A DNA stretch of 64,000 nt from an uncultured Acetatifactor sp. (lineage in GTDB: Bacteria; Bacillota; Clostridia; Lachnospirales; Lachnospiraceae). Each line of letters opens with the position of its first letter. The stretch's first letter is position 1. Position numbers and translations under genes: made by a program. The notes under the pieces are model-generated. The model saw only the letters and a list, made by a program, of their open reading frames with translations, searched no databases and was not told the DNA's origin. This document shows, in pieces, positions 34,537 through 43,519 of this stretch. The DNA is taken from NCBI GenBank assembly GCA_934433135.1, contig CAKRZO010000001.1, positions 1 to 64,000 on the forward strand. The letters run 5' to 3'.

Positions 34537-35367
34537 TTATATGGTTTTTCCGGGTTCTTTAACCTGAATCAAGAAAGAGGTTTCTGAAATTTCCTTCATA
34601 AGATTCAGAAAGTTGCCGAGAATAGCGTCCATACTGCTGTCATATTTTTTCAGTTCCATTCTCCACAGATTTTCCCATTCCAGGGAGAGATATCCGCGAT
34701 AATGATTTTTCTGAAGGATTCCGAGGATTTCTCTTAACGGAAGCTGGCCTTCTCCCAACGGTGTATATTCAAAGTCGTGCTTTAAGGGATTCGGATCCAC
34801 TTTGCCGTCTTTGATATGCACGTGTGCAATCTTATCACCGATATAGTTCCAGGTTTCTTCCGGCATTTCATGATCCTCAATGGGATGGATGATATCCCAG
34901 ATTACCTTGACGTTCTTTCGTCCGATATCCGAAAGAAGCTTTTGCAATACCCTTCCTGTCGCAAACTCATTATGGGTTTCTATCCAGATTTCCTTTTCGG
35001 TTGTATCCGCCAGTTCTCTTACCGCCGTTACCACACCTTCATAATCAATCTGTCTTTTGGCATCTGTTTTCCATACACAGAAATTTCCCAGGAAAATCCG
35101 GATCGCCAGAATCGAAGTTGTTTCGATTCTATGCAGAAGCTCCTGCCCTTTCCGAAGCATTTCCGGATCGTATCCCAGAAAACAGATTCCGGTTCCCACA
35201 TCCACAACCGAAAGACCCTCTTCATAGACAAAACTGCCATCCGGTTTCTGCCGCACTTCCACACCGTCTATATGGTATTTTTCACACAAGGCTTTCAGTT
35301 GCTTCGCATTATAATCCATACAGGGCAGGGTAGAAAAACAGTATTTAATCGATTCCGTTTCGTTCAT
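34537..35367 (-). CDS. Sugar phosphate isomerase/epimerase-like TIM barrel
   Basis: AP endonuclease 2/xylose isomerase-like fold, 276 aa. Metal-type residues are visible in WIETHNEF, VKVIWDIIHPIE, HVHIKDG and SLEWENLW. The physiological sugar is unknown. Its start lies in the 3' end of the truncated nitrilase gene (23 nt overlap) with AAAGGGAG at 9 nt, consistent with one transcript through the locus. Confidence 0.88.
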   Translation of the reverse strand: MNETESIKYCFSTLPCMDYNAKQLKALCEKYHIDGVEVRQKPDGSFVYEEGLSVVDVGTGICFLGYDPEMLRKGQELLHRIETTSILAIRIFLGNFCVWKTDAKRQIDYEGVVTAVRELADTTEKEIWIETHNEFATGRVLQKLLSDIGRKNVKVIWDIIHPIEDHEMPEETWNYIGDKIAHVHIKDGKVDPNPLKHDFEYTPLGEGQLPLREILGILQKNHYRGYLSLEWENLWRMELKKYDSSMDAILGNFLNLMKEISETSFLIQVKEPGKTI

Positions 35368-35824
35368 AACGATAAACTCCCTTTATCTGAGTATCCGCAG
35401 CGCCGGTGGAGAGCCAGTGCCTGCGAATTCTCTTATTTAAATCAATATCGCATACTGCCGGAATGGTATGTGTACCGCTCTGGGCAAGAATTTCTCCGGT
35501 CGGACTTACAACTCTTGCCGGTTTCCAGCCATAACTGTTTTCCGTGTTCCATCCGCATACGGCAAAATAGATACCGGTATCCATTGCGCGTGCAGAGAAT
35601 TTTTCCGCTGCATCGCCGGCACTGGACACAAATACGATTTCCGCTCCGTTGTCCGCCATTTTCTGTGCGGTCTGCGGAAAGTACTGGTCAAAACAGATTA
35701 ATATACCGATTGTCCCAAAATCCGTCTGAAAAACGGGGAAGCTTCTGCCCGGCGTCATTATCGCAAAAAAGTTCGTATTCATGAAAATTGTAAATAAAAA
35801 CAATTTGTTTTCGTTCAGAAACAA
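35345..35824 (-). pseudogene. Truncated carbon-nitrogen hydrolase (nitrilase superfamily)
   Basis: The C-terminal half is normal: TPGRSFPVFQTDFGTIGILICFDQYFP carries the catalytic Cys, and FVSSAGDAAEKFSARAMDTG and SPTGEILAQ follow. The N-terminal half with the catalytic Glu and Lys is absent; residues before ITPG-like sequence look like translated non-coding DNA (FLFTIFMNTNFF). A terminator-like hairpin and a repeat hairpin lie exactly where the missing part should be. Almost certainly inactive as an amidase. Confidence 0.8.
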
Positions 35825-35828
35825 ATTG
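35801..35828 (-). terminator. Terminator-like hairpin at the nitrilase break
   Basis: Perfect 10-bp stem (CAATTTGTTT / AAACAAATTG, 8-nt loop), followed on the minus strand by TTTTTATTTAC. This would end transcripts after the dehydrogenase gene, ahead of the broken nitrilase. Confidence 0.6.
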
Positions 35829-35830
35829 CC

Positions 35831-35867
35831 ATGTGAAAAATCAGCGTTTCAACGTGATTTTTCACAT
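35831..35867. repeat. Hairpin repeat shared with 59341-59393
   Basis: Perfect 13-bp stem (ATGTGAAAAATCA / TGATTTTTCACAT) with an 11-nt loop. The 23 nt at 35844-35866 match 59370-59392 at 21 positions. It begins at the stop codon of the dehydrogenase gene. Confidence 0.75.
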
Positions 35868-36868
35868 TAACCGCCTACGGTCATTCTGGCTGCATATTCC
35901 TCACTGATTTCCAGCGGCAGCTCTTTTCCCTGTTCCCAAAGCAAAATGTTATCGATCAACTGTCGGGTGATCACAGGGCGTCTGTCAATGGTAGGACCTG
36001 CCATGTGCGGGATACAGTAAACGTTCGGCATTGTCCTTAAGGGGCTGTCCTCCGGTAACGGCTCTTTGGTATAGACATCCAGTACGGCGTCAAAACGATT
36101 TTCTTTCAATGCCTCTATCATCGCTTCTTCCTCCACGATTCTTCCCCTGGCGGTATTGAGGAACAATGCTCCGTCTTTGATCTGACGGAACTGTTCCCTG
36201 CCGATCATTCCTCCGGTTCTTTCATTCATGGCAGAGTGCAGTGTTACAATATCACATCCCAGCGCCTCTTCCAAAGATACCTGTTCGGCATTGCACTCTT
36301 TTAAAATCGCAGGATCCACCGGATAAAAGGAATAGATCTTCAGCTTTACACGAAAGACCTGCAGCTTCCTTGCCAGGAAACCCGCTATGGTACCGAAGCC
36401 GATAATCCCCACCGTCCGGTCAAGCAGCCCTTTGGAAAAATCTCCCGGTTCATGCCAGCCGCCCTGCCGCATCCTCCATACATAATCCGGCAACCGTCTT
36501 AATCCCATCAACATGTAGGCAATCGTTCCTTCCGCAACCGATTCCGCATAAAGCTGATTTCCGCTTAACACCCGGATTCCGTGATGGTAAAGCTGCGGTG
36601 TTACCAGACTTCCCACCGAACCGCCGGTATGGACAATCAGTTTCAATCGGGATTCTTTCACCATATCATAGGTAATGGTCGGGTGCCCCCAGCCGGTAAG
36701 AACCCCGTCACAGTCTCTGACCGCTTCTGCAAATTCTTCCGGCGTTACCTGTCTATCATAAGGAGAGTATTGAACCTGTACCTTTTTTCCCATATATTCT
36801 CTTACCTCTGCCGGTAAAAAAGTATGAAAAACCTCTGTCTCCTTCGGTATCGATACCCATAATCTCAT
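35867..36868 (-). CDS. D-2-hydroxyacid dehydrogenase family protein
   Basis: NAD-dependent dehydrogenase, 333 aa, related to D-glycerate/phosphoglycerate dehydrogenases. Nucleotide-binding VGIIGFGTIAG near residue 155, catalytic Arg in NTARGRIVEEEA, Glu in YTKEPLPEDSPL and His in CIPHMAG are present. The substrate could be a keto acid from uronate breakdown (inference from neighbours). The ATG overlaps the DUF2264 stop by one base (TAATG), which implies translational coupling. Confidence 0.9.
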   Translation of the reverse strand: MRLWVSIPKETEVFHTFLPAEVREYMGKKVQVQYSPYDRQVTPEEFAEAVRDCDGVLTGWGHPTITYDMVKESRLKLIVHTGGSVGSLVTPQLYHHGIRVLSGNQLYAESVAEGTIAYMLMGLRRLPDYVWRMRQGGWHEPGDFSKGLLDRTVGIIGFGTIAGFLARKLQVFRVKLKIYSFYPVDPAILKECNAEQVSLEEALGCDIVTLHSAMNERTGGMIGREQFRQIKDGALFLNTARGRIVEEEAMIEALKENRFDAVLDVYTKEPLPEDSPLRTMPNVYCIPHMAGPTIDRRPVITRQLIDNILLWEQGKELPLEISEEYAARMTVGG

Positions 36869-38808
36869 TATTCTTCTGACACTCCCTTCCCTGCATATGC
36901 CTGCTGACTTTCAAACGGCTGCTTCCACAGCAAATCAATACCGGATTTCGGATCCTGAATCCGTACTCCGTCTCCTTCGAACGTTAATTCCGGCAATCTC
37001 CGCTCTTTGTTTTGGATACTGCAAAGCAAAAAGGCTGCGGCGAATACATACTCTCCCGGTTCCAAAGCCTCCTCCGTGCGGTATACCGGATAAGCTGCCA
37101 GAGGAGCATACAGATGATATCCGGACTGTGTGCTTCCCGCATCCAATAGAACCGGGATCTGCGCCAACGCGGTTAAGGACGAACGGAATTCCCTGTTCTC
37201 CACAGACACTTCCTTTTCCGTTCTGTGCACCGGCAGATAGTCATCCCATCTTCCGAGAGAAAAGCCTCCCTCTGTTACCAAATAAGGTCTGCTCAATTTC
37301 ACCTTGTGAATTCTCACATGAAAATCGGGACGCGGAAGCATCCAGGTTTCGACCACCGTTTCCGGGTCATTGAAAAAGGGCACATGCCAAGAATGGAGAA
37401 AGGCTCCGTCAAATCCCAGATCCGTAAACCCAAGCCTGTGGGAAGTCATGGACAGGTCGGGAGTTGTCAGACCGATCATGTTGTCCAGACTGACCACATC
37501 CGGTACGCTCACCCCGAATCCTGCCGCAGAGTTGTAAGCAAACTTCCCATACCAGCCGCGCATATCTCCGAAACGATGGGAATGGATCTGATTCTGATAA
37601 TACTGTGCGGTATTATTATACATGGTTACGATTCCGTCATCGGAAGCAAACATCATATGGATTTGTTCATGAGCCGGACGCACCAGAAATGTCCCTTCCT
37701 CCGCCGGAAGCTTTGCCTTTTTCGCCTGCCAGAAAGGATGATCCTGCGCAAGCAGCAAGGCCAGGAAGCTTTTGCAGCACCAGTAAGCGCCGCCATCCGA
37801 CGTGTAGCCTTCCGTCACTCCATAAGCTTTATAAAGATATCCTTCCGGTAAAACGCCGTTTTCCTCACACCTGCAATGCTTCCGGAAAAATTCGATATTC
37901 TTTGCAAGAATTCTTCCTGCCAGAGGCGCCTCCATCCGGCAGCCTGCCAGAACCGCAGCCGGGAACAATGCAGATGCTGCGAAACGATAACTGAGGGAAC
38001 GACCGAAGGGAACCTGCGCACCTCTTTCGTCAAACCAATGGGTATAAAAATCCAGAAACGCATTGGTTCTTTCCACATAGCTGTTCCGATGTTCGGCATA
38101 TCCCGCAAAGCTCTCATCGGCTATCAACGTCCAGAGCAGCGGATAAAAATGCAGCGACCAGGCTTCGTAATAGTCGAATCTTCCGAAGCTTCCGTCCGCA
38201 TACCAACCGTTTCCCAGATAAAGCTTATCCAGGAAAGCAAGCCCTTCCTCAAGCATTTTTTCCGTTTCCGGGAAGGAGTAGCCCAGACGTTTTAACACCG
38301 TAACTGCAAGCAACGGAAACCAGTAATGATTGTTCGGCCAGGAATGCTCAAAGGCAACCCTTGCCATTTCATAGACCGCCCAGGCGTACTGCACCTTTTC
38401 TTCCTCCGGCAGCGGATCCCAAAGAGTATTCCGGGCAAACCATAGCCCGACGAGCAATCCGGCAAGTTCCGTAATATTCTGATTTTCATATACATAGGCA
38501 CTGAAATACGGTTTGTACTCCGCCCAGGTTCCTTCCCCGGATGCAAAAACCTTCTGTAAGCCTTCCCGCATGTATTCCGACACGGATATTTCCTGTCCTT
38601 CATACCGCAGGCAAATATCCTCTCCCTGCGCAAGAATGGGCGCAATCCCCCAGAAAGGCCGGCAGAAATTTTCCAGGAAAGACGGAATAAACCCGACCTG
38701 ATCCGGTTTCAGCGCAAAATCGCCCTCTCTCATTCTTTTCAGATTTCGTTCCATTAACGGAATACAGATTTCCAATGCATAATTTTTCATTTCTTCCCTG
38801 GTCAACAT
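36868..38808 (-). CDS. DUF2264 family protein
   Basis: Large soluble protein, 646 aa, of the DUF2264 family, with an alpha/alpha-barrel-like N-terminal two thirds (FEHSWPNNHYWFPLLAV, YYEAWSLHFYPLLW) and a beta-rich C-terminal part (PRPDFHVRIHKVKL). No signal peptide, so cytoplasmic. Such proteins usually occur in polysaccharide-utilisation loci; the fold suggests a glycosidase or lyase-like role on uronates, but activity is unproven. Residues WYGKFAYNSAAGFGVS and YQNQIHSHRFGD are the most conserved-looking segments. Confidence 0.88.
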   Translation of the reverse strand: MLTREEMKNYALEICIPLMERNLKRMREGDFALKPDQVGFIPSFLENFCRPFWGIAPILAQGEDICLRYEGQEISVSEYMREGLQKVFASGEGTWAEYKPYFSAYVYENQNITELAGLLVGLWFARNTLWDPLPEEEKVQYAWAVYEMARVAFEHSWPNNHYWFPLLAVTVLKRLGYSFPETEKMLEEGLAFLDKLYLGNGWYADGSFGRFDYYEAWSLHFYPLLWTLIADESFAGYAEHRNSYVERTNAFLDFYTHWFDERGAQVPFGRSLSYRFAASALFPAAVLAGCRMEAPLAGRILAKNIEFFRKHCRCEENGVLPEGYLYKAYGVTEGYTSDGGAYWCCKSFLALLLAQDHPFWQAKKAKLPAEEGTFLVRPAHEQIHMMFASDDGIVTMYNNTAQYYQNQIHSHRFGDMRGWYGKFAYNSAAGFGVSVPDVVSLDNMIGLTTPDLSMTSHRLGFTDLGFDGAFLHSWHVPFFNDPETVVETWMLPRPDFHVRIHKVKLSRPYLVTEGGFSLGRWDDYLPVHRTEKEVSVENREFRSSLTALAQIPVLLDAGSTQSGYHLYAPLAAYPVYRTEEALEPGEYVFAAAFLLCSIQNKERRLPELTFEGDGVRIQDPKSGIDLLWKQPFESQQAYAGKGVSEE

Positions 38809-38825
38809 TTTTTCGTCTCCGTTTT

Positions 38826-39470
38826 TTACACTAAGTGCAGCAGAAAAGATGCCAGCATTGCCGCAATTTTTTCATGTCCTGCCGCATTGGGATGCAGTCC
38901 GTCCGGGCAGTATAACACTTTTTGTGAGGGGATATTCGGCTGAATCCCCACACCGGCATACAGATCCACTACCGGCAGGGAATAATACTCCGCCATAATC
39001 CGGATCGCCTGAACGTAATCCCGGAAAACATGCCCTGTTAAAACGCTTCTCTCCAGTTCGTTCCTGCGATGCAGGGGTGTCATAAAGATAATCGGTATCT
39101 CCGGATATCTTTCTATCAATCCCCTCATCAGAATCGAAAGCGCCCCGTAAAACGTTTTCGGGGTATGATCTCCGAACGTTCCCATCGGCGCATTCCCGTG
39201 CCCGAAATCATTGGTTCCGCCGAACACGACAACCGCATCGGCCTCTTTGTCCATCTCCTGAAAACGGTCCACAAAGGCATTGCCGTAAGGGCGCGGATCC
39301 CGTCCGATATATTGCGCAATCCGGGTTCCTTCGATCCCGTAATTATTGGCCGCTTTCAGGCCGTACTTTTCTTTTAAGATATTGCAGTAAATCTGTTCTT
39401 TTGCAGCCACGCCGATCCCCTGGGTAATGCTGTCTCCCATAAAATGAATGCTTTTTCCCTTTAATTCCAT
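38826..39470 (-). CDS. SGNH/GDSL hydrolase
   Basis: Esterase-like SGNH-fold enzyme, 214 aa. Block I MGDSITQG with the nucleophile Ser near residue 13, block III GGTNDFGHG, and block V DGLHPNAAGH with the Asp/His pair are intact. No signal peptide, so it probably removes acetyl or similar groups from imported oligosaccharides. It lies between GH88 and DUF2264 genes with 15-17 nt gaps, in one operon. Confidence 0.92.
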   Translation of the reverse strand: MELKGKSIHFMGDSITQGIGVAAKEQIYCNILKEKYGLKAANNYGIEGTRIAQYIGRDPRPYGNAFVDRFQEMDKEADAVVVFGGTNDFGHGNAPMGTFGDHTPKTFYGALSILMRGLIERYPEIPIIFMTPLHRRNELERSVLTGHVFRDYVQAIRIMAEYYSLPVVDLYAGVGIQPNIPSQKVLYCPDGLHPNAAGHEKIAAMLASFLLHLV

Positions 39471-39485
39471 ATTTCGTAATCCTCT

Positions 39486-40634
39486 TTACCAGCTTAAGTT
39501 TCCTGTTTTCAAAAGCTTATAGACCGCTTCCGCAAAAAAGTAATCTCCGTAGATCATGGAAACATGCCTGTCCTTTTCATTATGATAAGAACCGGTAGCA
39601 TGATGTATCATAAAATCGGTATCCGGAGACCAATCCGCGAAATGTTCCTCCATCGCTTTCAGAATTTTTACAGCTGCCGCAAAATATAACTCTCTTTCGT
39701 ATTCCGGCACGCTGTCCGCTATTTCAAGTAACCCGCAGACCGCACAGGCGCCTGCGCTGGAATCGTAAATAACCGGCTCTTTCGGGGCGCGGAAATCACA
39801 CAAAGGCAGCCAGTCCTGCAGACTGCATGCGCTGATAAAGTAATGCGCGCTTCTCTTGGCAGCATCCAGGTAACGTTCTTCCCCGGTATGACGATAGGAA
39901 AGAGCCATTCCGTATAAAGCCCAGGCCTGTCCTCTGGACCAGGAAGAACCATGTCCGTAACCCTGTCCCTGGGTGTCATCCCAGTCGCCCAGCATCTCTC
40001 CAGTATTGGCATCATGATTTACAATGTGCTTCACACTGCCGTCCGGTCTGAAATGATCTCTTAACACCATATCCGCGTGGTTCTGCGCCACAAAGCGGAA
40101 CCTGGGATCCCCGGTTTCTTCGGAGGTCCAGTATAAAAGCGGCAGGTTCATCATGCAGTCTATAATCGTCACTCCGGCCAGGGCAGGATTATAATCTCCG
40201 TGATTCCAGGCGCGGATAAAGCCCCCGACGGGATTATATCTGGACATCAGATGATCCGCCGCCCGAAACTGCCGGTTCCTTGCTTCTTTCGAACCGGTGA
40301 GCGTATAATCAAAACCGGACGCAAGCCTCCAGATAAATCCGACGTCATGGCTGAGCCCCGTATGGTTTAATAACGCTCTGTCCAACGCTTCTTCTCCCCA
40401 TAGCGCCGCCTGCCTGTAACAATCCTTTTTTTCGGCGGAATACAATAGCCACATAAGACCCGGCCAGAAACCATTGGTCCAGCAATTGATGTCGGTTTCC
40501 GACATATCGTTGTGCTTTCCGTCATGACTGAAAAACGGAAGCTTTTGGGCAGACCGCCGGGATACCGTTTCCATCCTCCGGTCTATTTTTCTCCATACTT
40601 CCTCCGCCCATTTCTTGTCCTGTTCTGATAACAT
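39486..40634 (-). CDS. Glycoside hydrolase family 88, unsaturated glucuronyl hydrolase
   Basis: Releases 4,5-unsaturated uronic acid from the non-reducing end of oligosaccharides made by polysaccharide lyases. Alpha6/alpha6-barrel, 382 aa, without signal peptide. Conserved: INCWTNGFWPGLMWLLY, LSHDVGFIWRL with one catalytic Asp, GVTIIDCMMNLPLLYW with the second, and GQGYGHGSSWSRGQAW. The substrate may be glycosaminoglycan- or rhamnogalacturonan-derived. A lyase is not in the window. It follows the binding-protein gene after a 240-nt gap with hairpins. Confidence 0.94.
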   Translation of the reverse strand: MLSEQDKKWAEEVWRKIDRRMETVSRRSAQKLPFFSHDGKHNDMSETDINCWTNGFWPGLMWLLYSAEKKDCYRQAALWGEEALDRALLNHTGLSHDVGFIWRLASGFDYTLTGSKEARNRQFRAADHLMSRYNPVGGFIRAWNHGDYNPALAGVTIIDCMMNLPLLYWTSEETGDPRFRFVAQNHADMVLRDHFRPDGSVKHIVNHDANTGEMLGDWDDTQGQGYGHGSSWSRGQAWALYGMALSYRHTGEERYLDAAKRSAHYFISACSLQDWLPLCDFRAPKEPVIYDSSAGACAVCGLLEIADSVPEYERELYFAAAVKILKAMEEHFADWSPDTDFMIHHATGSYHNEKDRHVSMIYGDYFFAEAVYKLLKTGNLSW

Positions 40635-40696
40635 AATCTTCTCCTACTCTTCGCTTTACATTTTTACATGGTGCGTCTGAACCGTTGCGGTCTAAA

Positions 40697-40745
40697 ACTG
40701 CCGCGTTCGGAGCCGTTCCCCGCCAGGGGACTTCCACGCGGCAGT
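40697..40745 (-). terminator. Strong hairpin between the binding protein and GH88 genes
   Basis: Outer 9-bp stem ACTGCCGCG / CGCGGCAGT and an inner CCCC/GGGG stem. A seven-T run lies on the plus-strand side and four T on the minus side. In an operon with a highly expressed binding protein such hairpins typically limit downstream expression (inference). Confidence 0.55.
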
Positions 40746-40775
40746 CTCTTTTTTTGTAACAGTTCAGGCAGGCAT

Positions 40776-40860
40776 TTTTGTGGACAGATTTCATGCTCGC
40801 ATGAAAATCTGTCTGAGCTTAAGCGCCAAGTCTATGAGCATCGCATCTTACAGATGTGAT
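40776..40860 (-). repeat. 3'-flank repeat family, copy A
   Basis: Begins 13 nt after the binding-protein stop codon. On the minus strand: GCGATG-CATA-ACTTGGCGC, then CAGACAGATTTTCATG and its inverted partner GCATGAAATCTGTC. Related to 46678-46796 and 61190-61252, which are also just after stop codons. Confidence 0.65.
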
Positions 40861-40872
40861 ATTATCCAGTTT

Positions 40873-42522
40873 TTACATCTCATTCCATCTGTCGTAAGCT
40901 GCCTGGTATACTTCCAGCACTTCGCCTATACCCATGCTTTCAATGGTCTTGCAGTATTCATCCCACTGCGTATCCAGATCTGCCACACCGGCAATGAACT
41001 TCGTCTTCATTTCGGAAAAATAGGTCTTGATCTCAGACCACTTGTTCATAATAACATACTGTTCATCCGTTGTGAAGGTCAGATACTCATCCGGGAACAT
41101 TTTATTGGCATCCTTCATATAAGGCACCAGATTCTTCATATAAGCCTTCTGTCTTACCTGATTGTTGCCGGGTGTAGAGGTATATCTGTTGCTGAAATCC
41201 ACATAACCGCTGTTATCCCAGATCAGTTCGCTGTACTGATAGGTTCCGAAGGTACCTGTATAGCCTTCCGGAAGAATCAACGCGTATGTTTCGTCACTGT
41301 CAAATTCCCAGTTTACGCCTTCCAGACCGTAGCAGAAAGAGTTACCGTACAAGCCGCTGCCTTCCACTACTTCTTCTCTTGCATACATGATATCAAACAT
41401 CTTGCACATTTCTTCCACATAAGGAGATTCCGCATTCATATAGAATACACTCTTTCTGTGCATCGGCAGTCTTCCCGGATACTGTCTGGAATCGGAATAT
41501 TCACTGGTTAAAGGCGCCAGAACATCCAAATGCACTTCTCCGTCTTCAAAATCATCCGGTGGCAGATTGCCGGCTTCATTTCCCAGGAATACGGTTGTTC
41601 CTTCCTTGGCAAGAGACAATGCCGCATTGCCGTCAAGGGTCAGATATTCCTGATTCAATAAACCGTCATCATACAACTTATGCATATATTCCAGATAATG
41701 CTTATACTGTTCGGAAGTACGGTTGAAGATTACATTTCCGTTTCCATCGTCTTCGAAATCCGGCTGTACACTGTCCCCGAAAGCACAGTATAAAACGCTC
41801 CCCCATCCGGTATTTTCATCAAAACCGCCATAGTAACAGAAAGGCGCCTTACCATCATTTGCCTCCTTCACAGCTGTCATTACATCGTATAATTCCTCTA
41901 CGGTTTCCGGTACCTTTAATCCCAGCTTTTCCAGAATGTCATTTCGATAATGTGCTCTGGGTCTGTTCATGGTTACGGATTTCTCGAAACCGACCAGTTC
42001 ATAGAAACCACCGTTTTCCTGGGTAATTGCCTTTTTGGCAGCCGGGAATTCTTCCAGTGCAGCAGCATAATTCGGCATGATATCCAAATGTTTGGAATAG
42101 TCCACCAGTTTACCTGCTTCTACTCCGTAATCATAAACATTTTCCGCTCCGAAGGCTGATGCATATACCGCGAAAAAGTCCGGCCAGTCGGATCCTGCAA
42201 GATAGGTTGCAAAAGCATCCCCTTCCACATTGATCCACTCAATCTGAATTCCGGTAATCTCCGATACCTTGTCCCATACCACTCTGCTCTTATTGGTCAT
42301 GTCCTTGCCGATTACAAGACCGGTAACCGTAATCGGTTCGTCCACGATCGGATATAAGGATTTCTCTTCCTCTGCCTCCGATGCAGATTCTTTTTGCTCT
42401 GAGGACTGTGCAACGGCAGAATTCTTTTTCGTCTCCGTTCCCTCATTGGTTTTGTTTCCGCAGGCGGATACTCCCAGTACCATAGCCGCTGCAAGAAACA
42501 GTGCAACTACTTTCTTTTTCAT
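40873..42522 (-). CDS. Sugar ABC transporter substrate-binding lipoprotein
   Basis: Extracellular solute-binding protein of the large LplA-like type (549 aa), tethered by lipid. The signal peptide (MKKKVVALFLAAAMVLG) ends at the lipobox VSAC. A Ser/Glu-rich linker (SSEQKESASEAEEEKSL) follows, then the two-lobed binding domain. AAAGGAG lies 6 nt before the ATG at 42522. With the LplC and LplB permeases upstream it forms the import system; no ATPase gene is here, so a shared MsmK-type ATPase is expected. Confidence 0.93.
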   Translation of the reverse strand: MKKKVVALFLAAAMVLGVSACGNKTNEGTETKKNSAVAQSSEQKESASEAEEEKSLYPIVDEPITVTGLVIGKDMTNKSRVVWDKVSEITGIQIEWINVEGDAFATYLAGSDWPDFFAVYASAFGAENVYDYGVEAGKLVDYSKHLDIMPNYAAALEEFPAAKKAITQENGGFYELVGFEKSVTMNRPRAHYRNDILEKLGLKVPETVEELYDVMTAVKEANDGKAPFCYYGGFDENTGWGSVLYCAFGDSVQPDFEDDGNGNVIFNRTSEQYKHYLEYMHKLYDDGLLNQEYLTLDGNAALSLAKEGTTVFLGNEAGNLPPDDFEDGEVHLDVLAPLTSEYSDSRQYPGRLPMHRKSVFYMNAESPYVEEMCKMFDIMYAREEVVEGSGLYGNSFCYGLEGVNWEFDSDETYALILPEGYTGTFGTYQYSELIWDNSGYVDFSNRYTSTPGNNQVRQKAYMKNLVPYMKDANKMFPDEYLTFTTDEQYVIMNKWSEIKTYFSEMKTKFIAGVADLDTQWDEYCKTIESMGIGEVLEVYQAAYDRWNEM

Positions 42523-42561
42523 AAAACTCTCCTTTCGTTGTTGAAAAATTTTTATTAGCAC

Positions 42562-43452
42562 TCAGCCCTTCACCGATCCGATCAGCACACCTTTATCAAA
42601 GAATTTTTGTAAAAAAGGATATACGATCATAAGCGGCAAAGAGGATACTACTATGACAGCATATTTAATCAATGCAGCAAGCTGCTGTTTGCTTGCCAGA
42701 TATTCATCCGCGCCATCCATCATATCGGCACTGGACTGTTCCTGCACAAGAATCTTTCTTAAGAACAATTGCAGGGGATATTTCTCCGTATCATTCAGGT
42801 AGATGATAGCGTTAAAATAGGAATTCCAGTGTCCGACTGCAAAATACAGTACCATAACTCCCAGCAGCGCTCTGGACAAAGGCAATACAATCTGAAAGAA
42901 TGTATTCAGTACGGAACTGCCGTCAATGCAGGCAGCCTCCTCCAGTTCCTTCGGCAGTGCCGCAAAAAAGGAGCGGCAGATAATGCAGTTATAGGTATTG
43001 AATGCACCCAGGATCAACAGTACCGTTCTGGTATCATATAATCCCAGTCCCTTCACTACCAAAAACGTGGGAATCATTCCTCCCGAAAAATACATAATGA
43101 ACATAAAAAGGAACATAAAAAACCGGTTCCCAGGCACTTCTGCTGTTGTTTTCGAAAGTACATAACCGGCAGGCAGGGTAACCGCCAGATTGATCATCGT
43201 ACCAAGTACCGTGTAGAAAATGGTATTCAGATATCCGGTCATAATATTGGAATCCTGAAACACCCTGATATAACCGGCCAATGTGAACCCTCTCGGCAGT
43301 AAAAACACCCTTCCGCTTGAAACCAGAATCGGATCACTGACCGAACAGGATATTACATAAAGCAGCGGGTACAATACAATCGCAAGAAGCACCAGTGTAA
43401 TTATCCATATAAGGACATCAAAACCCTGTATTTTCTTTTTCTTTGTTTTCAC
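42562..43452 (-). CDS. Carbohydrate ABC transporter permease (LplC/MalG type)
   Basis: Six-helix permease, 296 aa. The EAA loop contacting the ATPase reads ELEEAACIDGSSVLNTFF. The N-terminal segment VLIWIITLVLLAIVLYPLLYV is typical. The start is GTG at 43452, with GGGAG close by. The leader immediately before it holds a copy of the hairpin module, 68 nt from the upstream permease stop. Confidence 0.93.
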   Translation of the reverse strand: MKTKKKKIQGFDVLIWIITLVLLAIVLYPLLYVISCSVSDPILVSSGRVFLLPRGFTLAGYIRVFQDSNIMTGYLNTIFYTVLGTMINLAVTLPAGYVLSKTTAEVPGNRFFMFLFMFIMYFSGGMIPTFLVVKGLGLYDTRTVLLILGAFNTYNCIICRSFFAALPKELEEAACIDGSSVLNTFFQIVLPLSRALLGVMVLYFAVGHWNSYFNAIIYLNDTEKYPLQLFLRKILVQEQSSADMMDGADEYLASKQQLAALIKYAVIVVSSLPLMIVYPFLQKFFDKGVLIGSVKG

Positions 43453-43454
43453 AT

Positions 43455-43488
43455 TACTCCCTCATTCCGCAGACGCTTTCGCGTCGCT
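43455..43488 (-). repeat. 5' leader hairpin module before the LplC gene
   Basis: Minus-strand GACGC-GAAA-GCGTC stem-loop (43472-43485), then TGCGGAATGAGGGAG and the GTG start. This is the clearest copy: a perfect 5-bp stem closed by a GNRA tetraloop. Confidence 0.75.
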
Positions 43489-43519
43489 GCTTCTTTTATT
43501 CTAAAAAGTAACTGTTCCC

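Noticed and set aside
42312..42506. Small frames overlapping the binding-protein signal sequence
   Set aside because: Shadow frames of the lipoprotein N-terminus without ribosome binding sites.
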